In this document: in pieces, positions 1 through 11,216 of the stretch
Position numbering within the stretch: position 1 is the first letter of the stretch
Layout: every line of letters begins with the position of its first letter
From: Bilabrum cf. latius
Taxonomy: Eukaryota; Bigyra: Bicosoecida; Bigyra; Bicosoecida
Reading direction: 5' to 3'
Length of the DNA stretch: 64,000 nt
Assembly: GCA_965178125.1 (NCBI GenBank)
Contig: OZ237755.1
Location: forward strand, 806,001-870,000
Notes under the pieces: model-generated
Told to the model about the DNA's origin: nothing
What the model saw: the letters and a program-made list of their open reading frames with translations, nothing else
Databases searched by the model: none
Made by a program: the position numbers and the translations under genes

Positions 1-917
1 TGCCTGTGACGCACCTACCGGTGGGCCGCGCGCATCGACTGCACCCGTACATGCCAACTGGAAGCAAAGCGCAGCCAGCAGCCATCGCCCTTCACACCCA
101 CATCGCAAGCAAGTATCCTTAGGATGCGATGTACACACCGGCGGGCGCAGCTGCTGGGGGCATGCATTCGGGTGCCTCGGCCCACGCAGAGAACAATGCG
201 CCTCTGGGATACGAAACGTGGGAATCAAGGGGTTCTCGCGCCGCCGCAGCTGCCAAAAAGCACGGTGGGGGTGCCGGCCTCGAGGCTGCTTTCATACCCG
301 ACGAGGTGGGGGGAGTGGGTGAGCAGCCAAGCATGGCAAGCAGTGCGGACAGCGGTACACCCACAGCCATGGGAGGGGTCGGGCCCGGCGTGGGTGGGAT
401 CATGGATGGTGCTGCCGCGCTGGAGGGGCGAGGGACGGTGCACGCCGCGAGAGCAGCAGCACGGGCGGCCCAGTCGCAGGGCACTGGCGATGCAGCAGCG
501 GTGGCTGCCGCAGCCGCCACAGCCGCCATCACAAGCGGCCAGCCGGACACGGCTAGGAGGGAAGGCAGCGCGGGCGGGCCAGGCACCGGCCGGGGGCAGG
601 CGTCCATGAGCAGCAGCAGGAGCATGGGCAGGGGCAGGGATGCCGATGCACCGCACTCGTCATACACCCAAGACGACACGACGCTGGGCGGGGTGCAGCA
701 GGGGCAGGAGCAGGACAGGTACGAGAGGCGGGTGGCGGCTGTCGCGCGGCAGAACAGGCCCGTGGCAGTCGCGGCTCTGCGAGAGGAGCTATCGATGCGG
801 GCTCGGCTGGCTGCCGACCGAAGTGGGACGGGCGGGAGCTCCCGGTCGGGCGTGAGGGGCGCTGGTGGAGCGGTCTTGAGCCCACTAGCTGCAAGGTCTG
901 CGGCAGGGCTCGGCTAA
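1..917 (+). CDS. Ala/Gly-rich protein of unknown function, C-terminal part
   Basis: The frame is open from the window edge, so the 5' end is missing. It contains one in-frame TAG at 120-122, read as Gln, and ends at TAA 915-917. If TAA were also sense it would end at TGA 936-938, two bases before the next gene's ATG. The protein is low in complexity: Ala runs near 480-530, Gly/Arg-rich stretches and a final Arg/Ala-rich part. No domain, membrane segment or signal is recognisable. Base composition matches the neighbouring coding DNA. A terminal exon of a larger gene is the simplest view. Confidence 0.5.
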
Positions 918-939
918 TGGCAGGGTGCATCGCACTGAA

Positions 940-3900
940 ATGCGTCGAACCATGGCGTCATCAATATCTTGTTCTCATTCGTTCACCACAGTCTTCGGAA
1001 TGTATTTCAATAGTATTTGTTGCTTTGTATGTCTGGTGGCATCGCGGGGTTCGTTTGCCGCTACGTGCAATGCCTCCACTGTGGTCAGACTGCTATCCCA
1101 AGGAAAAGTTCTAAGCTCTGAACTTGTTGAGGCTTCCTCGCAAGCCATGAAAGCTGGGATAAGCACGCAATATGAAAACGCGACCCTTGCGGTCGCGCAG
1201 CAGTTCATGTCGCAGTACATTGAGAGAGATCTGCTGCACGGAAACTCGTCAGGATTCGTAGCTTCTATCCTGGGTTGGGATGTGTACCACGAGAAAGAAA
1301 CGCCCGAAAAGGCATATTCCGATGCGCAGGATCAGCTATGCGTTGAAGCTGCTCAGGTAGTCACGCAGCTGTAGCTTGCCATCGAAGCCATCGAGCAGGT
1401 GGTGAAGCCTGGGGCCCCAAGGCGCCCGGTTGCCCCAAACAGTGCCCCCCTAGCTGTCTCTGCAGGATGGGACGCATCCTCTGGCTTGCTGCGAGCAACT
1501 TCGGCAGCAGATGCGGGCAGAGTTGTGTATCCATCCAGCTACTGCTACGCACTTTGCCCCGTCCCGTTCCCGCCAGCAGATCTGCAAGGGGTGCGATCCA
1601 TCACTGGCGCGCACACAATGTCATACCAGGGCGTGCACTTGAGTGACACCCTGCTTCCTGCAGAGGGGGTGGTCAACACCACCGAAATCGGTGCTCTCGC
1701 AGAGCGAGCGCGGGACGCGCAACAGCGCAACGGGCTGCGCGTCCACATGTTTCTGGACCAAAGAGCCATCCCCAGCTGGGCCGAGGCAGCGTATCCGGGC
1801 ATCACGAACTACACGAACCACGACATTGCGTTTCAGATGGACCATCCTGCAGCTAAGACGCTATGGTAGTCGGTACTGAGCCGCCTGATGCCAGCACTGC
1901 AGCAGGCCCTACGTCCGGGCACGTCGCAGCCCCTAGGTGAAGGTCGAAGCCCAGCTGCTGCTGCTGCCGACGACTACATGCCTCTGAGCTACATGGTGTG
2001 CAACGAGTGCGGGTTTGACGTCGTTGGCGGGCCGTACGGGCTTGCTGCCTTTCGCGACTGGCTGCGTGCGCCCAGCCAGTACAACGGTAGCATCGTTGCC
2101 CTCAACGCGATGTGGGGCACCAATTATGCGTCATTTGAAGACGTTGATGGATTCCCTAGCGATGCGCCTGAGAACACCGACCGAGCAGTCCCGCCCTCGT
2201 CCCCCGAAGCAGCCGGCACGGCCCAAAGCGAGTCGCCCTCTGTATCCCCAAGCATCCGCGTGCCACATCAGGCGGCAGGGTATTACGACTTTGCACGATT
2301 TATGGGTCAGAGACCAGCCGATTTCTTTGGCTGGATGCTGGAGGAGATCCGCAAATACCATCCAGGAGCCAGGGGCCACATCAAGTCGCAGAATCACGGC
2401 AGCTTTGGTGCGGGCGGCGCCAGCGGCGGCATCGATCGCGAGCTTGTGGCGAGGCGCCTTGGCATCGTTGGTGCCGACACCCGCTCGATGCCGGGCAAGT
2501 ACAGCAAGCTGTGGGCACCCTATCAGGAGACGTCTTGGCAGTCCTTCGACTGGCGCGCCCCTGCCCTAGGCTACGCGCTCATGCGGGGCATCGGGCGAAT
2601 CCCCCAGCCTCCGAGCCTTGCTCCTAGTGGAGCAGCAGCAGCTGGGCCGCAAACGTGCGGGCCCCGGTCGTTGCGCTCTCCCGGGGCCGCAAAAGCGAGT
2701 CTGTCAGGGCCCGTTGCGTGGCAGTAGCTGCCCGCTCTCGAGTCAGAGCTGCACGCAGTGAGCATGTCGAATGCTCGGGCTCGCAACATCAGCGCCAAGC
2801 ACATGCGCGCTGTCCTGCTCCTATCTCACGCGGCTGGAATCAGCGGCCACACTGCTTGGTTCTGGGACCGCACGGCGAATGGCACCGTTGCAAAGTCGGG
2901 TTTCCTGGGTGTGTGGTCCGACACCTACAGTGACAAAGATTGGCGGGAGACGAGCGTGCGGGCGAGCGCGGCAGCTGGCTCCATGTCAACTGCGCCTCAG
3001 AACGGTAACTCGGGCTTTGCCTTTTCCAGCGCCATGTTTCCCTCCGTCGTGGACGGTGCCGCGCGGACCATGCTGCAGATCAACGCAGCCAGCGAGGCGA
3101 TTGCAGCGCTGGCTGATGCGTCGGGCAAGGACGCCACCGTAGTCTGCGTGCTCCACTCGATCCCTTCAGGTGTTCTCGGGCAGCACGCATTCGGCCAAGC
3201 TTAGATTACTGCCATGGAAGCTGCGCTGCTGTACGGGGGCAGGTAGGTCAGGATTGTGACGGACAGGCAAATAATAGAAGCGGGAAGCGGTGCGATGGAA
3301 GGATGTGCTGCGCTTGTGCTGCCTGCGGTCGGGTATGCTCAGGACGAGGTCGTGGGTGGAGTTCGATCGTGGGCTATAGCTCAGCGGGCGCGACTCTCTG
3401 GCCATCTGAGCGAGGATGGTATGGGCGAAGCAGGCAGCCTTCCCTTGCTTGTCCTGCGAGCAAACGGGACTGTCGGCAGCCGAGGTGTTGTGCATGCAGA
3501 TGATACTCAGGCCGGAGATGTTCCAGCACGGCAGCTTGCTTTCGGCTGGGACGAGCACGGGCGGCCTCGCTCTGATGGCGATTTGCAGTTCCTGCTGGAC
3601 TCATTCCACATCGAGCCAATGGAGCCAAGAGGACTGCTTCAGCAGTGGATGGAGCCCGCTCTTGTCAAGCTAGGCGCGAGCCGACCGCTCGTGTGGGTGG
3701 ATCCAAACAGCGGGGTCCAGGCGCAGGGCCTCCTCTCTCGATGGGCTCCCATGCCCGGGGAAGGGCAAGGCATTCTGATTCGGATGCCCACCCAGCAGGC
3801 CGATGGCAGCGAGGTTTTCGTCGTCTTTGTCGTAAATGTGAGCGACAAACCAGTGCAGGCTGCTCTATGCGGTGGCATCGCGGCCGCTCCGGTGCTCCCG

Positions 3901-4059
3901 TCCGCGCCCCGGTCCATCGCGCTGCAAGAGAGGTGCGTGCAGAACGCCACCGACGCTGCTACTGCCTAGGAGGTTGAGCTAGGGGGCGCAGATGGCATCG
4001 TGCTGCAACCATCCGACAGCCTCCTACTACTAGTCACATTACCGATTGCCCTCACTTGA
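940..4059 (+). CDS. secreted GH42-like glycoside hydrolase (beta-galactosidase-like)
   Basis: Single exon, 1039 residues, with six in-frame TAG codons (1372, 1867, 2725, 3202, 3244, 3967), ending at TGA 4057. The N-terminus is a signal peptide: a hydrophobic Cys-rich core then SFA before ATCNAS. The ATG at 952 is an alternative start. The body has the retaining TIM-barrel glycosidase layout of GH42-like enzymes: CNECGF carries the likely acid/base Glu, AMWGTNYASF and FFGWMLEEIRKYHP are typical of the family, and ESELHAV carries the likely nucleophile Glu. The later part (VRIVTDRQI onward) resembles the trimerisation domain and a C-terminal beta domain. The TAG in LW-TAG-SVL lies where relatives have Glu or Gln. 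Substrate is unknown; a cell-wall or algal galactan is a guess. Confidence 0.85.
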
Positions 4060-4231
4060 AAAATGGAATGGGAAAGGGAAAGGAGAGGAACCTAGGCTTA
4101 ATATAATGTAATCCACACAATACTCCTAACGCCGAATGGGGTTCGGTGTTGATGTCAGAGTGGGAGCGCGGGAACGTCTCGGTGGGTTCCGCGAGCGGTC
4201 GCCAGCCCCGTGTTAGCGTGCGAATGAGCGA

Positions 4232-4405
4232 GCAGTGCCGAGCACACGAAGCAAGGCCAAACCGCACAAGAAGCTCAGTAGGGTCTCGTACTCCTTGCTC
4301 TCAGCACCTGCACTGCCTCTTTAGCATCAATACCAGCAAGCCACAGTGACCTGCCCAGCGCAGCACCACCTTCTCAACAGCCCACCGCTTGATTCGCACG
4401 CTACC
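4232..4405 (-). pseudogene. duplicated, internally deleted 3' end of the EF-hand gene
   Basis: The stretch 4232-4371 matches 11147-11316, the tail of the EF-hand gene. On the minus strand it keeps that frame (ALGRSLWLAG, then EAVQVLRAR) to a TGA at 4275-4277, with several conservative substitutions. A short WAVE-like block just upstream is joined directly to it, so roughly 60 codons present in the parent are missing. The parent copy has an extra 27 bp downstream of its stop. It is best seen as a gene fragment left by local duplication. Confidence 0.6.
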
Positions 4406-5164
4406 CCCCCCCCACCCCTGCGGCACACTCGCACCACCCGTCCCCATGACTAGCCCTCCTTGCGCACATCTAGCGTGTTCTCCATGCACTCGTCTCACAC
4501 CATCCTCAGTTTTCTCATTCCTCTGCTCACTGCACTTCTCCTTCCCCTTCCCCTTCCTCTGCCTCCCCCCCCTTCTTCTCCTCCCCCTCCCCATCCTGTC
4601 CCGCTTCCGCCTCCCCCTTTCCGCGTGTCTGCACAGCCCTAAAGGCACGCAGGCAGCAACACAGTTCGCCGGGGGCTGCATGGCACATGTATGACGTGAC
4701 CAACGAAGGCAATACCGGCACAATGACGGGACTACCACGAAGGCGAATATCGTGCACACAGTCACATCCAGTATCATCAAGGTCGCTGCATTCAAGCAAT
4801 AGGATTTGATCAGCAAATCTCCATCCTTCCTCCCGCACTCATACCGCAAGGCCTGCCATATCCTTCCCCCATCATCAGGATTATAACGACTCTCAACCAG
4901 ATCCGCGTACAATTTGTCTATTGCTTCTCGCCACACCTCAGTGCACATAGCAAGCACACAGCCTGCAACTAGCATGTGTACTGCATATGTGCACAATCTT
5001 GCGCATCCTGCTGTCCAGCAATGAGCTCGTTCTCTTGCTTCGATGCCGGTCTTGCTGGCCTTGAACCGATACAGCGCAACATCGCGGTCGAACAATTGGG
5101 CGATGCGCGAAGAGCAACACTTGTAACAGCACAGCAACGGAATATAGTCCTCCAGAGTATCCAT
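4301..5164 (-). CDS. hypothetical membrane protein
   Basis: An open frame starting at ATG 5164 and ending at TGA 4301. The first 170 residues look protein-like: Cys-rich start, then a hydrophobic segment (MLVAGCVLAM), an amphipathic stretch with YNPDDGGR, and a second hydrophobic segment (ATLMILDVTVCTIFAFVVV). After that it becomes a basic, low-complexity tail that overlaps the duplicated EF-hand fragment in another frame, so the true 3' end may involve an intron. No family recognised. Confidence 0.3.
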   Translation of the reverse strand: MDTLEDYIPLLCCYKCCSSRIAQLFDRDVALYRFKASKTGIEARERAHCWTAGCARLCTYAVHMLVAGCVLAMCTEVWREAIDKLYADLVESRYNPDDGGRIWQALRYECGRKDGDLLIKSYCLNAATLMILDVTVCTIFAFVVVPSLCRYCLRWSRHTCAMQPPANCVAACVPLGLCRHAERGRRKRDRMGRGRRRRGGRQRKGKGKEKCSEQRNEKTEDGVRRVHGEHARCAQGGLVMGTGGASVPQGWGGGSVRIKRWAVEKVVLRWAGHCGLLVLMLKRQCRC

Positions 5165-5404
5165 GCCATGAAGGCACGCGCGTTCGCCTCCCTATACAGC
5201 TTTGAGCTACGTAGTCTTGCTAGCGATGGGGATAGGAGCGACGCAGCTCCCCCGCTAGGAGCGGGAAGCGTCGACGTTTGACGCGCTAGGTTCAGGACTT
5301 TTGCATCTTTTCCGTGGACGCGAGGTGGCGCGACTTGGCATCGGGTGATCAAGCGTTGAGCAGCGGGCGACAAGTCTGGAGGCTGGGTGGTATACGGACG
5401 GGAA

Positions 5405-5855
5405 CGCCGCGTACCGTATTCAAGTTGAGATAATTTCACACAACAAAACCTATCGAAAGTTCTTACCACACTATGTACTCACGGGTCATGCAGGACCACT
5501 CAAGGATCCTCGATTTTGTCTCGAAGGGATCGAGGAGGGCTGCAGCGAAGGCCAAACGGGCGCTCGCAAGGGCGGTCCGGGAGGACTTCGCCAGCCTGGC
5601 TGTAGGGGCAGCCGAAAACAACAACCTCGCCGTGGCGATCGCCAACGTCAAGGCAGGGTTGGCTCAGAACGGGCAGCAGGACGGGGTGCCGGCAGCGGGC
5701 GCCGGAGGGAACGTGAACGCTGACGCTCCCCAGGGGGAAATGGGTCCCCAGGGTGGAGCTTAGGTGGTTTAGGCCATTGCAGCTGAAGCGTGAAGTCTGG
5801 TAGGTCCCGGGCCCTCGTTCCAGATGTTTCTTCGTGATAGCGTGCGCTTTTGAGT
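5405..5855 (+). repeat. coding repeat family F1, copy A
   Basis: It matches 57333-57760 on the other strand. The shared frame starts at ATG 5473 (MYSRVMQDHSRILDF) and continues as a basic Ala-rich helix (RRAAAKAKRAL) and ASLAVGAAEN. Copy A runs to TGA 5791 with TAG at 5761 and 5770, but around 5740-5770 it is shifted relative to copy B. Homology ends at the motif TTTTGAGTTG near 5855. It could be a gag-like or N-terminal part of the neighbouring retroelement, or an independent element. No known domain. Confidence 0.55.
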
Positions 5856-5885
5856 TGTGAAAAGTCGTATCGTTACATTCAATCA

Positions 5886-8790
5886 TCATTATGCTGGAGC
5901 ACGAAGCAGGCAAACTGTTGGGCGAGACCCCCCTCGACTACACGCGGCAACAACGGCAACAGGTGCAGGACGTGAGGATCGCAATTCGCTCACGCAGGAG
6001 TGCACACACAGCAGAACCCATCAGGCAATGCCACGGAGGCATCACTGAGGCAGTCTTCCAACAGGAGGTATGCGCCAGGCTGTACGTGCCCTACGTCAAA
6101 GCGCGCCCCATCGCTCAGCTGCGGACCAAGCTGACGACAGAGGGGCAGCAAGACCTCGAGAAGGAGAAGAACCACACGTGCCCGATGCCCAGGTGTGGTA
6201 AGGAGGGATATTTGCACGACCCACTGCATTGGGCACGGTGCGGATCAGGAAAACAGCACACATTCCAGAAGGGCTTCGCCACGCGAGGCAGCGTGACAAT
6301 CGAAGAGATCCTCGGCAACATCATCAACACCGCCGTAGGATTTCGTAGAACGATGAAGCCACGTGGGCTGTTCAAGGAGAGAGGTAGGTACGCGGACGCG
6401 ATCTACACAAGGAAGGATGGCATCAACGTAGTCGTCGACGTGCTTGTGGCACAAGCACACACGGGCAAGTATGCACGCCACATTTTCGACGAAACGAGGG
6501 GACCAGGCAAGCGGTCGGGGGCAGACTGGCAGAACGAGAGCGCACTATACGCAGGGGCGTAGGTGAAGCTGCAGATGTACTACCAACCCAAGGACCAGAC
6601 GAGGCTGATCGCAGGACAGGTGCGGGTGGGAGGCAACGCGCCCAGCGAGAAGGTCTGCAAACACCTGAAGTACCCGGAGAGGTACATTTTCCGAGACTTC
6701 GTCGTTCTACACACCGGGAAACTTGGTACCGGCGCATGGAAGGTCTTAGAGGAACTGGCGAGGATCAGGCGAGAGCGAGTTGGGCCAGAACAGAGCAAGA
6801 GCGTGGACGCACAGGTCAGGACGTGGGCCAGGCGCATCACGATGAGTTTGGCAACGACACGGGCGAAGTACATGAACGACTATTACAAACATGTTCAGCT
6901 GGTTACTACGCGCCGTGCCATTGCCGAGGAGGAGAAGAGGAGGGAGGACGCAGAGAGAGCGGAACAGCAACAGGAAGCAGCAGCAATGGCAGCGGCAGGT
7001 GAGGCGGCAGAGGCCGCAGCACTCGCAGCAGTCGTTGAACAGACCGAAGCTGAAGCCGACCAGCAGCAGGGAGAATTGCCGGTCGCACTCAACCTGCAGG
7101 GCGGAGCCCGGGGAGGAGCAGTCGCAGCTGCTGACCCTGGCGAAGCACCTCCTCAAGGGATCGAGCCCGAGGATCCAGGAGCTCCAGCTGCAGCACAACC
7201 CCACCACGGCGGGGTATAGGTGCTTCTGGATCATCCTGAGTGAACTCGGGAGTCTCGATGAGTGCCACAGAGATTAAGTGTTGGACGAGGGTCCGATACG
7301 AAATCTCGAAGGTGATGATGATGATTGAATGTAACGATACGACTTTTCACAAATCATCATCGTCACCTTCGAGATCTCGCATCGGACCCTCGTCCAACAC
7401 TTAATCTCTGTGGCACTCATCGAGACTCCCGAGTTCACTCAGGATGATCCAGAAGCACCTATACCCCGCCGTGGTGGGGTTGTGCTGCAGCTGGAGCTCC
7501 TGGATCCTCGGGCTCGATCTCTTGAGGAGGTGCTTCGCCAGGGTCAGCAGCTGCGACTGCTCCTCCCCGGATTCCGCCCTGCAGGTTGAGTGCGACCGGC
7601 AATTCTTCCTGCTGCTGGTCGGCTTCAGCTTCGGTCTGTTCAACGACTGCTGCGAGTGCTGCGGCCTCTGCCGCCTCACCTGCCGCTGCCACTGCTGCTG
7701 CTTCCTGTTGCTGTTCCGCTCTCTCTGCGTCCTCCCTCCTCTTCTCCTCCTCGGCAATGGCACGGCGCGTAGTAACCAGCTGAACATGTTTGTAATAATC
7801 GTTCATGTACTTCGCCCGTGTCGTTGCCAAACTCATCGTGATGCGCCTGGCCCACGTCCTGACCTGTGCGTCCACGCTCTTGCTCTGCTCTGGCCCAACT
7901 CGCTCTCGCCTGATCCTCGCCAGCTCCTCTAAGACCTTCCATGCGCCGGTTCCTAGTTTCCCGGTGTGTAGAACGACGAAGTCCCGGAAAATGTACCTCC
8001 CCGGGTATTTCAGGTGTTTGCAGACCTTCTCGCTGGGCGCGTTGCCTCCCACCGGCACCTGTCCCGCGATCAGCCTCGTCTAGTCCTTGGGTTGGTAGTA
8101 CATCTGCAGCTTCACCTACGCCCCTGCGTATAGTGCGCTCTCGTTCTGCCAGTCTGACCCCGACCGCTTGCCTGGTCCCCTCGTTTCGTCGAAAATGTGG
8201 CGTGCATACTTGCCCGTGTGTGCTTGTGCCACAAGCACGTCGACGACTACGTTGGTGCCATCCTTCCTTGTGTAGATCGCGTCCGCGTACCTACCTCTCT
8301 CCTTGAACAGCCCACGTGGTTTCATCGTTCTACGAAATCCTACGGCGGTGTTGATGATGTTGCCGAGGATCCCTTCGATTTCCCCACTGCCTCGCGTGGC
8401 GAAGCCCTTCTGGAATGTGTGCTGTTTTCCTGATCCGCACCGTGCCCAATGCAGTGGGTCGTGCAAATATCCCTCCTTGCCACACCTGGGCATCGGGCAC
8501 GTGTGGTTCTTCTCCTTCTCGAGGTCGTGCTGCCCCTCTGTCGTCAGCTTGGTCCGCAGCTGAGCGATGGGGCGCGCTTTGACGTAGGGCACGTACAGCC
8601 TGGCGCATACCTCCTGTTGGAAGACTGCCTCAGTGATGCCTCCGTGGCACTGCCTGATGGGTTCAGCTGTGTGTGCACTCCTGCGTGAGCGAATTGCGAT
8701 CCTCACGTCCTGCACCTGTTGCCGTTGTTGCCACGTGTAGTCGAGGGGGGTCTCGCCCAACAGTTTGCCTGCTTCGTGCTCCAACATAAA
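5886..8790. repeat. long inverted repeat of the retroelement 3' part
   Basis: Arms of about 1.44 kb (about 5891-7325 and 7352-8787) are nearly identical and meet tail to tail around 7338. The spacer, about 24 bp, contains the reverse complement of the 30 bp that flank the left arm at 5857-5889. Few differences separate the arms, so the event is recent or the arms are being homogenised. Confidence 0.85.
5891..7243 (+). mobile_element. 5'-truncated copy of the RT-RLE retroelement (plus arm)
   Basis: Carries only the C-terminal part of the element protein: a Cys/His knuckle (CPMPRCGKEG followed by H and C), the restriction-like endonuclease core (RYADAIY then VVVDVLVAQAH), a coiled-coil Glu/Ala-rich tail and TGA 7241. 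In-frame TAG at 6560 and 7217. At 6596-6598 it has CAG where the minus-strand copy has TAG. It lacks the RT domain. A start at ATG 5891 is possible but may only mark the truncation point. Confidence 0.75.
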
Positions 8791-10440
8791 ACGTTCGCAC
8801 TAGGCGTACGCTGCTGCAGCCCTGAGCAGGCTCTGATGGTTGCCTCCCATGATGACGCGCTCTGGTCCTGCCTACTACAGCTTCAGATGCACCCAGTCTG
8901 ACAGGTTCTTACTCTCCATGAGCCATGCTGGGGGTTTTGGTATCGCCTTCTTTGCTCGAGCGAGACGATCCGTCCCGGTGGACGGTCCCCGTTCTGCGGG
9001 TGGGGGTGGAGTCGGATCTCCGGGGATCTCGAGTGATTTGCCAGGCGGGGGCATGATCACGTTTGCCAACTTGGGTCCTGTCTGCGGGTCTCGAGCAGCT
9101 GCTTGGAACTTCTGTGAGTTCCATACTGTCTGTAGGAAAGTGGGAAACAAATCGGTGGCGAGAGGCTGGAATGGCTATACGTTCCGCTCGAGCTCGTTGG
9201 GCAGTTCCTTCTTGCCCCAAATCAGCCTCTTCATCTTGTCCAAGGTGTACCTGAGGGCCCAGTCTGCCACCTCCAGCAGGGGGGCACTGTGTAGGCCAAA
9301 GGAGGGAGCCCGCTGCTCAACCTCTCCGTCTCTCGCCGGCTCGACCAGGGAGTCGAGAGAGTTCAGGTATGGTAGGTCATACTTCTTCCCCATGCTGAAC
9401 AGACCCGCCACGACGTCCAGGCACATTCCTGAAAACATCGCGAGTCTGATCAGCAGTGGGGGTACCAGACCTATGTCCAGGCCACCTTGCGCCTGAGACG
9501 AATTTCTTGCCTGCTTGGCAATGGCGATTCTGAGCTAATCGTCCAGTTTCTCGAGCATTGTCGAGTTGAAATTGGAAGCGTAGTCGCCGATCACTTGGGA
9601 CAAACGCTCCAATTTGGCAAACGTGCCGCTGCCCGTGAGGCCCAGCGTGGTGCCCGACCTGTGAAGGTGGTCCCACATGGGTTTCACGCAGTCTCGGAAC
9701 GCTCGGAAAGCCTCGGAGGGTGGCAGCTGCACACAGAACATGCTCAGCTGACAACATCTCTTGACTCTGTCCTTGACGAAGTCCTCCACGAACTGCCGCT
9801 TGTTGGAGATGGGCACCCCAGCCACGACCATCCCGTCGGCTTGGGTGCGTCCCTCCAGCCGGCCCGCGGCAATCGAGGCATTGACCTGAGTCAGCGCATC
9901 TGAGGAGTTCGAATAGAACGCGGTCTTGCTGCCTTGCAGCTCGAGACCATCCACACTGAGTTCATGCTTCAGTGTGGCGAAAGCAGGGACTATGTCATCA
10001 TGCAGGCCTAGCATGAACACGTCGTCCGCGATTGCAAGGAACATCACGTCCTTGCCCGTGTGGCCTTCCTCTTCCCGCACCTTTTTCAGTGCTCGGTCGA
10101 GGGCGAGGCAGAAGATCGGTGCGCTGAGAGGAGAGCCCTAGGGCACCCCCTCACAGTTCATCGTCACCTCTACCTCGCCATCTCCACCAACCACTGAGCC
10201 CAGCCCGGCTGTCCGGAACTGAGCGGCGACGTAGGGGAGCGCCTCGGACTTGAACTTCTTGAGTGCCTCAAGAACTGCTGCCCGTTTGATGGACCCGAAC
10301 GCATTCTTCGCGTCACAGTGTACCAGGAGAACTTCGTCTCGCAGGCCCATCACGAAACGTGCCGCAAAAGCGATTGCGTCTGTTCCGCATTTTGCCCCTC
10401 CCCCGAACTGCTCTGGGCAGCAGTGCTGAGTTGAGTCCAC
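7435..10440 (-). CDS. non-LTR retrotransposon protein: reverse transcriptase plus restriction-like endonuclease, 5'-truncated
   Basis: One frame of 1002 codons to TGA 7435, with nine TAG codons (10138, 9535, 9175, 8875, 8872, 8800, 8116, 8080, 7459) and no other break. RT motif A is HCDAKNAF, motif B is GVP-TAG-GSPLS and the catalytic motif C is IADDV. A thumb/connection region follows, then a Cys/His zinc knuckle near 8490, a PD-(D/E)XK-type endonuclease core near 8380-8220 and a Glu/Ala coiled coil. The order RT, zinc knuckle, endonuclease is that of R2-like, RLE-type elements. Upstream of 10440 the frame meets TGA, so the N-terminal DNA-binding part and the first RT motifs are gone. Two adjacent TAG codons at 8872-8877 would read Gln-Gln. 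Confidence 0.85.
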
Positions 10441-11216
10441 AAAATATCAGATCCCCCAAAGTTCTTCAACTTTCGGCGCCGGTATCCGGGTCGGCTTGAG
10501 CGAGTTGCCCTTGCGCTACTCCCGGATCCGCCGAATTGTCTATATTCCTGGGTGCATCGTTAGCATCCTGTCCCTACTGAAGTCCAGTATGCTGTGTACG
10601 ATGTGTGATTTCTAGCGGACATGCCCTGCCGGCAATACTGCCAAGCAGCTTGAGCTCGGGGGCGCAGATGGCATCAAAAATCAGAGCGCCCCACCTCGCT
10701 CTCTTGTCGCCTACGGCTGCAGCACCACGTCCGACTTATCTGTGGTTGCGTATCCTTCCGATGGCGGCATCGGGATAGGGGGATACAATCCCCCCATCCT
10801 AGCCCGGAACTCCTCCGGGTACCCGGCCCCACCACCCCTTCCTACATTCCTGCCCTGTCTGTGCCCCCCGCTTCGTCCACCCCGCCCACCTCGTCCACCT
10901 CGTCCACATTTCCTCCATTCCACCAACCCCCCTTGTACTTATCCTTCACCTCAATCACGCCACACGACTTGTCGACTCGCCCGAGAGCTGCGCGACCTCA
11001 GGCTTAGAGGTGCAAGCCCCTCGCGCACAAGCATCAGACAGCCTGCTTTGCGCGAGTCACCGCACCGATTGCCTTAACTTTTAAAACGAAAAATTGAGTA
11101 GTTGACCTGACCTTCTTGATTTATAATGAGCTAGGGGGGGGGGGGGCACTGCCGAGCACACGAAGCATTCCATTGGTCTACGGATTATATCAGCAAGGCA
11201 AAACCGCACAAGAAGC
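10441..11216. other. no gene seen; low-complexity intergenic DNA
   Basis: Pyrimidine-rich DNA (10800-10930) and a run of G at 11132-11145. A stretch near 10650-10674 repeats the 3' coding end of the glycoside hydrolase (near 3975-3999), a small duplicated scrap. No supported reading frame. Confidence 0.5.
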
